A stretch of 64,000 nt of DNA from contig NZ_JANQJQ010000004.1 of the NCBI RefSeq assembly GCF_028281565.1, forward strand, positions 62,001-126,000. Reading direction: 5' to 3'. Made by a program: the position numbers and the translations under genes. Shown in pieces: positions 53,719-63,000 of this stretch (positions are counted from its first letter, which is position 1; every line of letters starts with the position of its first letter). Source of the DNA: Seonamhaeicola sp. Its GTDB lineage: Bacteria; Bacteroidota; Bacteroidia; Flavobacteriales; Flavobacteriaceae. The notes under the pieces were generated by a model. The model searched no databases. It was not told the DNA's origin and was given only the letters and a program-made list of their open reading frames with translations.

Positions 53719-54302
53719 ATAAAAATTACTGGTTTTCATCTGTTTATTTATGTTGCTTTTTGATGGTCTGATGTCATTCCTCATTGAATATAAAGGTTAG
53801 TATCGACATCCTTTTATGACGCATTTCAAAATATAAATCTCCTGGTCGACTTTATTTAAAATAAAGCAACAGTTGCATTATACAACTCGAAATTAATAAC
53901 TTATCTAAGATTAATAAGACACATATCAATTGAAAAGCATAGGAAATGGTCAAAAGATTGTCCTTTGGGCAAAATTTAGATTAACTGATATTGAACATTA
54001 TCCTTCCAAACAACTAATTAATACCAAAAAAGACTCCAGTTACATCGAAGCCTATTGATATCATGTCATCCGACTTCATTAATTCTCACCTCTCTTATTG
54101 TTGTCATATTTCTCGCAGTATTATGTAGCTGTGTACATATATTCTAACCTTATAGACTTATGTTCTACAATAGAAACCAACTACATTTTAGTTTTGCTTA
54201 ACGATTGAACCTTATATCCGTAAAAATATTTGGTTTTCTAAAAAAACAAAGTGATGGGTTATCTGCAATGACACCAGTCACATGTGAAAAAGTAAATAAA
54301 CT
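53719..54302. other. AT-rich divergent intergenic region
   Basis: About 560-580 bases between divergent genes. No coding sequence, repeat or RNA gene is recognised. A half-site-like aacgattgaac near 54201-54211 resembles the right half of the 11762 operator but lacks the other half. Promoters for both neighbours must lie here. Confidence 0.4.
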
Positions 54303-57050
54303 ATGCTAGAAAAACTTAAAATTAATAAATCGATAATTTCAATACTCACCCTGTTTATATGCCTTGGCTCTTATGCAAAAGATATTTATGTTGCTAAAAA
54401 TGGTGATGATAATAACGATGGGACCATAGATAATCCCTATTTAACCATTTCTAAAGCAGCAAGTGTGGCCGTGGCAGGTGATGTGGTCTATATAAGGGAA
54501 GGCACCTATGAAGAAACTTTAGCTCCTGCAAATTCCGGAACTCCCGGAAATCCGATTATTTTCCAATCCTATCCGGGAGAAAAAGTCATTATTTCAGCTA
54601 TGCAAGCCTTATCCGGGTGGACCCAAGATAGCGGTTCCATTTATAAAACAACTATTCCCTTTACTGATTTAGGGCAGGATAACTTCGTTGTAAATGACAA
54701 AACAGCTTTAAATTTAGCCAGATGGCCTAATAAAACAAGTGACGACCCATTTGCGCTTAACTCCCTTAGAAATACCGGAGGAAGTAATGGCGATGTAATT
54801 AATGGTGCTTATTTAACAGAGTCTACAATTCCCGGAATAGACTGGACCGGAGGTGCCCTTTGGTTCTACGGAGACAGACCCGGTTCCGGTTGGTTGGCCT
54901 GGAAACGTACAATTACCAGCAGCTCTGCCGGAAGAGTTAATTTTAACTTTACCGCCACCGATACCTGGGTAAGAACCTTTCATCCACCGGCCGATTTGGG
55001 GGATTTCTATCTGGAAGGTGTAAAAGCTGCTTTGGATTATGAAAACGAATGGTACTATGACAACAATACTAATGAATTATTTGTTCAACTACCCGGAGGT
55101 GCTGCTCCGGAAGATGGTAAAGTACATATGCGCAGGCGTCGTGAAGCCATAAACATAAAAGATAAAAGTTATATCCAAATTAGAAATTTAGCTGTTTATG
55201 GCGGCAATATTAATATGGAAGATTCTTCTACATGGCAAGCTAATGGAAATAACCGCACCACTAACAATGTGCTTTACGGGGTTTCGGCATTTTATGCCAA
55301 CCATACGCAAGGAGTAACAGACGGATCCCGAACTGGAAAAGCATCTGTTAAGGTTCAGGGATCTAATAATACTGTTGAAAAATGTGAAATTGCCTTTAAT
55401 TCCGGAGCGGGATTAGACGTTAGAGGAAACGACCATACGATTAGAAATAATTACATCCATGATTTTGATTTTTTAGCAAGTTATGACGGCCCTTTGATTA
55501 TCAGAGGAATACGTAACACACTGGTAGAGCGTAATACAGTTTTTAATGGAGGTAGAGATGCCATTCAATATAACGGAGACAGTAATGAGATAGCTTACAA
55601 TGATGTTTACAAAAGTAATCGCTTAGCAGATGACTGTGCCTTATTTTATACGGTTGGCCCAAGAGAAGCACTGACAGAAATTCATCATAACTGGTTTCAT
55701 GATACAGATTCTCCGGGAACCAAATACAAAGCAGCAGGCATTTATTTAGATAATAGTGCTTCAAAATATTTAGTGCATCACAATGTAGTTTGGAACACGG
55801 AATGGACAAACATTCAAATAAACTGGGATGGAGCGGATATTGAAATCTATAATAATACGCTTTGGAACGGATCTGAAGTCATGGGTGCATGGCATAAAGA
55901 GGGTACGCAGTTCACCAACGTAAAAGTTTGGAATAACTTGTCTGACGACGATAATTGGGAGCCTCAGTCTGATAAACAAAATAATTTAACGGTTACAGCC
56001 GATGTTTTTGTTAATGCCTCCAATGGAAATTTCCAATTAAAAGCAGGAGCTTCACCTATTGACCAGGGTAGAGAGATAGCAGGTATTACCGATGGCTTTA
56101 ATGGTGCTAAACCAGACGTTGGCGCATATGAGAATGGAGGTAATAATTGGACCGCCGGAATTGATTGGGAGCCACTTTATAGCCCGACAGGGAATGGATG
56201 TTACGGATTACCGGGCGAAAATTGTATACCTTTTGATCCGAATGATGATGATAACGACGGTGTTGCTAATGCCGATGATTTATGTCCTGATACCCCATTA
56301 GGAAGAACCGTTGATGTTGATGGTTGCGAGATTTTTACCTTGGCTGCCGATAATTTCAGGGTCAAAGGCATGGGTGAATCGTGTAGAACCAGTGATGATG
56401 GTGCTATTTCAATTACTTCTATAGAAACAACGCTTCAGTTTACAGCTAAAATCACAGAAACCGGCGCAGAAAAGGATTTCACCACAAGCGTTGAGTTTAC
56501 AGATTTAAGTGCCGGTAATTATACAGTGTGCATTACTACTACAGCCGATGCCAATTACGAGCAATGCTTTTTTGTAACTATTGTAGAACCGGAAGATCTG
56601 GCGGTAGTTTCAAAAATTGATAACTCTAAGAATCAGGTGACTTTAAATTTAAGCGGAGGCTCTACCTATAGTATCAATTTAAATGGCGAAATAACCTATA
56701 CAAAGCGAAGCCAAATAACACTGAACTTATCAAAAGGTTTAAACAACCTTTCTGTAAAGGCAGATAAAGACTGTCAGGGGCAGTATGACGAAATGATACA
56801 GGTATTTGATGACATAACTATTTTCCCTAATGCAGTAAAAGATCATTTTACCATAGCATTTGCCAATGAGGTAAAATCATTGGTAAATGTTCAGGTAGTT
56901 TCAGCAACAGGAAAAGTAGTGATCAATAAAGCACAGCCAGTAACGGGTCAAAGCATAACCATAAATACACAGTATTTAAGTGCAGGTATGTATTTTGTAT
57001 CTATAAAAGGCCAAAACATTAACACCCAATCTAAAATTATAAAACAATGA
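54303..57050 (+). CDS. T9SS-secreted beta-helix enzyme candidate, copy 2
   Basis: 915 residues with a signal peptide (to about GSYAK). It shares the plan of copy 1: entry DIYVAKNGDDNNDGT, LARWPN, DWTGGALWFYGD, EWYYDNNTNELF, a long parallel beta-helix, then beta domains and a type IX sorting domain (IFPNAVKDHFTI to SKIIKQ). Before the sorting domain a thrombospondin-3-like calcium loop (DPNDDDNDGVANADDLCPD) is present that copy 1 lacks. It is exported to the surface. Its stop overlaps the FN3 lipoprotein start by 4 bases (ATGA). Family assignment (GH141-like or other) is open. Confidence 0.8.
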   Translation: MLEKLKINKSIISILTLFICLGSYAKDIYVAKNGDDNNDGTIDNPYLTISKAASVAVAGDVVYIREGTYEETLAPANSGTPGNPIIFQSYPGEKVIISAMQALSGWTQDSGSIYKTTIPFTDLGQDNFVVNDKTALNLARWPNKTSDDPFALNSLRNTGGSNGDVINGAYLTESTIPGIDWTGGALWFYGDRPGSGWLAWKRTITSSSAGRVNFNFTATDTWVRTFHPPADLGDFYLEGVKAALDYENEWYYDNNTNELFVQLPGGAAPEDGKVHMRRRREAINIKDKSYIQIRNLAVYGGNINMEDSSTWQANGNNRTTNNVLYGVSAFYANHTQGVTDGSRTGKASVKVQGSNNTVEKCEIAFNSGAGLDVRGNDHTIRNNYIHDFDFLASYDGPLIIRGIRNTLVERNTVFNGGRDAIQYNGDSNEIAYNDVYKSNRLADDCALFYTVGPREALTEIHHNWFHDTDSPGTKYKAAGIYLDNSASKYLVHHNVVWNTEWTNIQINWDGADIEIYNNTLWNGSEVMGAWHKEGTQFTNVKVWNNLSDDDNWEPQSDKQNNLTVTADVFVNASNGNFQLKAGASPIDQGREIAGITDGFNGAKPDVGAYENGGNNWTAGIDWEPLYSPTGNGCYGLPGENCIPFDPNDDDNDGVANADDLCPDTPLGRTVDVDGCEIFTLAADNFRVKGMGESCRTSDDGAISITSIETTLQFTAKITETGAEKDFTTSVEFTDLSAGNYTVCITTTADANYEQCFFVTIVEPEDLAVVSKIDNSKNQVTLNLSGGSTYSINLNGEITYTKRSQITLNLSKGLNNLSVKADKDCQGQYDEMIQVFDDITIFPNAVKDHFTIAFANEVKSLVNVQVVSATGKVVINKAQPVTGQSITINTQYLSAGMYFVSIKGQNINTQSKIIKQ

Positions 57051-57754
57051 TATATAGTAAATATTTAAAAGGAAGTTTATTAATAATACTACTAGCCCTT
57101 TTTAGCTGCAGTGGCGGTGGTGGAAGTGATGATGGTGGAGAAACAAAGATTCTTCCTCCGGAAGCGGCAGTCTTAGTCTCTCCGGAAAAGGATGAAGAGT
57201 GTAACCAGGGGAATGTGGTCTCTGATACAGAAAGCAGAGTCACATTTCGATGGAATGCGTCTGCAAACACTAATAACTATACACATGTTTTAAAGAATTT
57301 AGATACTGATGTTACTACCGAACAAAGCACGGCCACTACATCAATAACCTTAACAATTGGAAGAAATGTGCCTTATTCCTGGCAGGTTATATCTAAATCT
57401 AATAAAACGACTACTACCGCAACCAGTGAAACGTGGAAGTTTTATAACGCCGGTGAAGGTGTAGAAAATTATGCCCCGTTTCCGGCAGATTTAGTAGAGC
57501 CGGCTATGGGATCCGAAGTGCCATCTCCGGTTACGTTGAGTTGGAGTGGTAGTGATATTGATGGTGATATAGCTTCTTTTGATGTGTATTTGGGTACGGC
57601 CAACCCACCAACTACCTTACATGCTAACACAACAAATATGAGTATAGCGGACATAGCATTAAATGCCGATACTGTTTATTACTGGCGTGTCATAACTACT
57701 GACGAGGGTGGTTCTAATTCGCAATCACCGGTTTTTGAATTCAGGACAGAATAG
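57047..57754 (+). CDS. Surface-type lipoprotein with two FN3-like domains, copy 2
   Basis: 235 residues, the same length as its paralogue at 24086-24793. The lipobox Cys is followed by an acidic Gly/Ser stretch (SCSGGGGSDDGG), a surface-export signal. Two FN3-like domains follow (ending PYSWQVISKS and YYWRVITTDEGG). It overlaps the beta-helix gene by 4 bases, which indicates coupled translation and a joint function. No enzyme motif is seen. Glycan binding or surface anchoring of the partner is the best guess. Confidence 0.8.
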   Translation: MIYSKYLKGSLLIILLALFSCSGGGGSDDGGETKILPPEAAVLVSPEKDEECNQGNVVSDTESRVTFRWNASANTNNYTHVLKNLDTDVTTEQSTATTSITLTIGRNVPYSWQVISKSNKTTTTATSETWKFYNAGEGVENYAPFPADLVEPAMGSEVPSPVTLSWSGSDIDGDIASFDVYLGTANPPTTLHANTTNMSIADIALNADTVYYWRVITTDEGGSNSQSPVFEFRTE

Positions 57755-58407
57755 CTGTTTCAGTCAGTTTGCTTTGAGGGAACATTAGCATGGTAATGTC
57801 TTCTGTCCGGGCGGACGTTAACAATGACGAGATCAACGAACACCTTTTGGTTGGTGAATGGATGCCAATAATTGGAGCGAAGTTTAAGACCTAAGGCCTT
57901 TGCCAAAGGAAATATTGGAGACCTCATTGGGCCAAAAGGCAAATCCGATTTTGGAATACGAGGTGCAAGCATTTGCGAACATCCTTTTGGAGGCAAAAAC
58001 GAAAAACTCATCCCTAAGAATTTACCTGTTGACTATTCAGAAAGCTGTTATTTTGTTCCTTACATGGTAAAGGGCATTCAAAGTATTCAATTATCAAATC
58101 ACAAAAAGGATCTAATCACAACTTCCAACAATTAAGAATTCACATGGCAAATTGACTATCAGCACATCTTCCATATGTATTGAAGGCCCCAGCCAATTGC
58201 CTCTTTTCCTTACAAAATGTCGGCAATAACAATGTATAGCCTTGCGAAAGCACATTAGTACTAATAATTTAGACATTAGTTTTAGTAGCCAACTCCATTC
58301 ACTTTTAGCTTTGTTTAAAATCATTTTTTGAGCATTCCATTTTTGAAGGCTCCATCAATGAAAACAAAGTAATGAACAAAACACATAATTGTTGATCCTA
58401 TAAGGGC
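57755..58407. other. 650-base region without a recognised gene
   Basis: Two overlapping opposite ORFs (57872-58135 plus and 57760-58011 minus) are open, but neither resembles a known protein or has clear start signals. The first 250 bases look less AT-rich than their surroundings and contain small hairpins (gtcc-gggc-ggac near 57807, cctttg-c-caaagg near 57896). It may be a relic or a structured non-coding segment. Confidence 0.4.
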
Positions 58408-60069
58408 ATGCTAAAGCACATAATCACCATATTAATCCTAATACTTTTACTTGGTTCCTGCAGTAAAAAAGAAGCAGCGGTCATTAGCAAAAAGCCCAAC
58501 ATCCTGTTCATTATATCTGATGACCATACCACCAAAGCATTAGGCGTATACGGCGAGCGATTGGCCACTTTGAACCCAACCCCGTCTTTAGATAAACTGG
58601 CCAACGAAGGGATGGTATTCACCAATTGTTTTGTAAACAACTCCATATGCGTTCCCAGCAAAGCTTCCATTTTAACAGGTCAATACGGCCAAACCAACAA
58701 AATACTGGCCCCCGAAAACACCTTAAGTTCAGATAGGCAATATCTACCCATGGAAATGAAAAAATTAGGTTATGAAACAGCACTTATCGGCCATTACGAT
58801 TTTACCGCTACACCTAATTTTGATTATTATAACATCTTGGCGCATACCGGAAATCAGGAATCCAGTTTTAATCCCTGGTTAACCGAAAATAGCCCAAAGT
58901 ACAGTCCCGGAACCGATTATATGAAAAGGAAGCAATATAAGGGGCATAGTTCTGATGTTATAACGGATTTAGCTATAGATTGGTTAAAACATAAAAGAGA
59001 CCCCCATAAACCGTTTATACTATTTCATCAATTCAAAGCAGCGGAAAACAATTTTGATTTCGCCCCGCGCTACAAAGACTATTTGGACAATTCCTATGTT
59101 CCCGAACCAGCCAGTTTATATCACAATGGAAATAACGGTTCTATAGCCACCAGGGGCAAAAATGACTCCTTAGTGCACCTAATAGGCACCTCACTGTCCG
59201 GTAGAAATAAAGGAGATCTTATCTGGACCAGAACTCCAGATACCTCCCCTACCGCATCTAATACCAAAGTCCAATCCACCGACACTTTTATTGATAATGA
59301 ACACAGGCACCAAACTTACCAGGCATACACTAAAAATTATTTGCGGTATATCAAAGGCATTGATGATAACGTCGCCCGATTGTTATTATATTTAAAGGAA
59401 GCCGGTTTGGATGAAAACACCATAATCATTTACACCAGTGACCGGGGCATCATGCTTGGAGAGCACGATTATATTGATACGTCCTGGATGTATGAAGAAT
59501 CTATTAGAATTCCATTTTTCATAAAATACCCTGAAAAAATAAAACCGGGTCTTAAAACCGATGCCATCGTCAATAATACCGATTTTGCCCCAACCATAAT
59601 AGAGTTGGCAGGAGGCGCCACTCCCGAATACATGCAGGGGCATAGTTTCAAACACATTCTGGAAACAGGCGAAGAACCTAAAGGTTGGCAGCAATCCACT
59701 TATTATAGAAATTGGACGCATATGACTCCCAACCACAATAACCCTGCACATTTTGGCATAAGAACCAAAAAGCACAAACTCATTTTCTTCTACGGAAAAG
59801 ACAGGACCAATGGTAACAACCCAAAGCACCAACAACATAAGGATAGTTCAAAAAACAAAACAGTTGCGAATACGCCCGTAGCCTGGGAGCTCTATGACCT
59901 AAAAAAAGATCCCGAAGAAATGAATAACATATACTATAATCCGGAATACAAGGATATTATCAGCGATTTAAAAAAACAATTGATCGCAAAAAGAAAACAG
60001 TTAAATGAAGAGGATTTTGAGACTTTCCCCCACATTCAAAAGATAATTGATCAACATTGGAATGATTAA
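58408..60069 (+). CDS. Sulfatase homologue with degraded active site (probable pseudo-enzyme)
   Basis: 553 residues with a lipoprotein signal (LLLGSCSKKE). The fold of an S1 sulfatase close to the GlcNAc-6-sulfatase group is clear (NILFIISDDHTTKALGVYGE, FTNCFVNNSIC, MYEESIRIPFFIKYP). However, key residues are changed: C-x-P-x-R is CVPSK (Arg85 to Lys), the GKWH motif is GHYD (128-131), the metal ligand after Asp is Arg in SDRG, and the Lys before MYEES is lost (IDTSW where relatives have FDKRF). Cys81, SDD and GEH remain. The frame is intact, so it is probably expressed, perhaps as a binding or inactive protein, or as an enzyme with changed chemistry. Confidence 0.85.
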   Translation: MLKHIITILILILLLGSCSKKEAAVISKKPNILFIISDDHTTKALGVYGERLATLNPTPSLDKLANEGMVFTNCFVNNSICVPSKASILTGQYGQTNKILAPENTLSSDRQYLPMEMKKLGYETALIGHYDFTATPNFDYYNILAHTGNQESSFNPWLTENSPKYSPGTDYMKRKQYKGHSSDVITDLAIDWLKHKRDPHKPFILFHQFKAAENNFDFAPRYKDYLDNSYVPEPASLYHNGNNGSIATRGKNDSLVHLIGTSLSGRNKGDLIWTRTPDTSPTASNTKVQSTDTFIDNEHRHQTYQAYTKNYLRYIKGIDDNVARLLLYLKEAGLDENTIIIYTSDRGIMLGEHDYIDTSWMYEESIRIPFFIKYPEKIKPGLKTDAIVNNTDFAPTIIELAGGATPEYMQGHSFKHILETGEEPKGWQQSTYYRNWTHMTPNHNNPAHFGIRTKKHKLIFFYGKDRTNGNNPKHQQHKDSSKNKTVANTPVAWELYDLKKDPEEMNNIYYNPEYKDIISDLKKQLIAKRKQLNEEDFETFPHIQKIIDQHWND

Positions 60070-60083
60070 AAGCCTCTAAAGAT

Positions 60084-63000
60084 TTACTCTTCCTTTAAGT
60101 CCTCTTTTAAATCCGGGACTGATTTTTGCGAATTTTTCCCCACATATTCACTAGGCACCACACCAAACTGTTTTTTAAAGCATTTAGAAAAATAGGACGC
60201 GGTATTAAAGCCCGTCATAAACATAATTTCCTTAACAGAGTAGTCACTTTGTTCAAAAAGCTGAACCGCTCTTTTCAATTTAATATTCCTTACAAACTCA
60301 CTTGGGGAAAGCCCTGTAATTTCTTTAAACTTAACGAACATACCACTTCGGCTATGCCCCATTTCTTTTACCAGCATTTCCACATTAAAATCAGGATTCA
60401 TCATGTTTTCTTCCACGATATTAATAGCTTTTTGAAGAAACTTTTCGTCCATGGTCGTTACGGTGACCTCTTTAGGCTGCAGGTTTATCTCCCTGTTAAA
60501 ACGTTTTCTTAAATCGTTTCGTTGCTTTACGATATTTGATAGTTTTAGCTCAAGCAGTTCTATGTCAAAAGGTTTGCGTATATAATCATCCGCACCAACT
60601 TTAGCGCCCTGGATTTCACTTTCCTGGGAGGACTTTGCCGTTAACATGATTACCGGTATATGGCTTGTATCAATCTGCGTTTTTAAAGTTTTACATAATT
60701 CATAACCATCCATGACCGGCATTAAAACATCTGTTAAAATGATACTTGGTTTTAGTTTATTGGCCAGTTCCAGCCCCATTTTACCATTATCTGCCTCAAA
60801 AACCTCATAGTCCCCGGATAGTGCATCCTTAATAAAACTTCTGATTTCGTCATTGTCATCAACAACCAATAAGACCGGGGACGATGATTTTCTATTTGAA
60901 AAATCCTGATCAATAAGTTCATCATTAAAGCTTATGGCTGCTATCTCAGATTCTGAGGACCGTACAAGAAAATCAACATCATCAGCTGTTTTAATTACAA
61001 TTTCAGGAATATCGGCATAAGCCTCTTTATTCATAGGTAGCTGTACTGTAAAAACAGTTTCTACATGGGGTTCACTTTTAACATCTATGGTCCCCTGGTG
61101 TAAAAGCACTAAATTTTTAGTAAACGAAAGTCCAATGCCGGCCCCTTGTTGTTTTTTCCTTTCGGTACTATTCTCCGTATGGAACCTGTCAAAAATGCTT
61201 GCGATCCTGTTTTCTGCAATACCACTGCCATTGTCCTTAACCTTAATGACCGCATAATCTTTATCGTCAATAGAAATATCTACCTCAACCTTACCTCTTT
61301 TCCCTGTAAATTTAAAGGCGTTCGATAATAAGTTAAACATGATTTTCTCCAGGGCATCATGATCAAACCAGGACGCTATGGTTTCCTCTTTGGAATACAC
61401 ATTGAATACAATGTCCTGTTTTTGTGCTAAAAACTGAAATGGCTCACAGATTTCCTTCACAAACCCCAGTAAATTGCTTTTCCTTAGAACCAATTTCATT
61501 TTCCCCTGATTAAGTTTTCTAAAGTCCAGCAATTGATTAACCAATCGCAACAGGTATTCTGTGTTTTTATACATCCGCGTGTATTGCTTTTGAACGGCTT
61601 CTTCATCCAGATTACGGCTGTTTTTACGCAAATACTTTAAGGGGCCCTTGATCAGCGTTAAAGGGGTTCTAAACTCATGGGAAATATTGGTAAAAAACTC
61701 GAGTTTCATTCGGTTCAACTCATCATTTTTTTCTTTCTCCATATGTTCCAATTCCAACTGGTGTTTCTTTGTAGTTTTGATAATGGTAAAGCGCCTGTAT
61801 ACTAACAATAAACCAATAATAAATAATGAGTAGAGGAGAAATGCGAAATTGGTTTGCCAAAAGGGCGGTTTGATACGTATTTTAATCTGTGATGGTGCTG
61901 TTCCCCAAACACCATCATTATTGGATGCCTTTACTTTTAAGGTATAATTACCGGAACTTAAATTGGTATATGTAGCAAAACGCTTACCCGCACCGGTATA
62001 AACCCAATCTTCATCAAACCCCTCCAGCATATAGGCAAACTTGTTCTTATTGGGTGCGGCAAAATGCAGCGCTGCAAATTCAAAAGAAAAGCTGTTTTCA
62101 TTATACTTTAGCGTTAGTTCTTGTGTTTTACTTATGACTTTGTCCAGTACAACCCTTCTATTAACGACCTCGCCTACCCCAATCTCTTTGTTCGAAATTG
62201 AAAAACTTGTTATTATAGGTTTGGCCTCAATATCATTATCAATAATATTTTCAGGAAAAAAGGCATTAAAACCGTTTACGCCACCAAATAGCATTTCACC
62301 ATTGGATTTTTTTAAACAGGCCAATTCCTGAAATTCATCACTCTGCAAACCATCATTTTCGTCATAATTTTTAAAGGTTTCTTCAATAGGATCAAACTTG
62401 GAAAGCCCTTTATTGGTTGACAACCAAAGGTTACCGTCTTTATCTTCCAAAATCCCCTTGATAACATTGTTTGGTAGGCCGTCAATATCTAAATAGACCA
62501 AAAATTTATCGGCTTCTCCGTTAACACCCGGAATGTATTTGTTAAGTCCACCACCAAAGGTCCCTATCCAGATGGTGCCATCTTTACTCTCATAAAGTGA
62601 CAGGATATAATTATGACTTATGCTATTCGGATCATTTGGTGCTTTTCTATAAACCTCAAATTTCGGATCTTTATTGAGCGCTTCATCCGGAATAAGTTTT
62701 GACAACCCATTACTGGTAGCAAACCAGATATTCCCATGGCTATCCTGTAAAATGTCCCGTATAATATTGCTGGAAATACTGTAAGGATTATTTCTATTGT
62801 TTACTAATAAGTCCTTTTTATAACTATTTGAATTTTGGTAATAAGCCCATCTGTGCAGGCCTTCATCATAAGTTCCTATCCACAAATTCTTATGACGGTC
62901 TTCCAATAACGAAAAAACGCTACTCCTAATTTCCTCGATCCCTATGATCCCTTCAGCATCCACCTTTAACGGATCCGTAATATCCAATTCAAAGAGCCCG

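Noticed and set aside
54195-54215. Half-site aacgattgaac upstream of the beta-helix gene
   Set aside because: Only one half of the palindrome is present, so it was not called as an operator.
57872-58135. 87-residue ORF on the plus strand
   Set aside because: No recognisable domain, no lipoprotein or signal sequence, and an equally long opposite ORF overlaps it. Kept only as an unexplained region.
59392-59838. 148-residue minus-strand ORF inside the degraded sulfatase
   Set aside because: Antisense to a frame with clear sulfatase homology and without its own start context.
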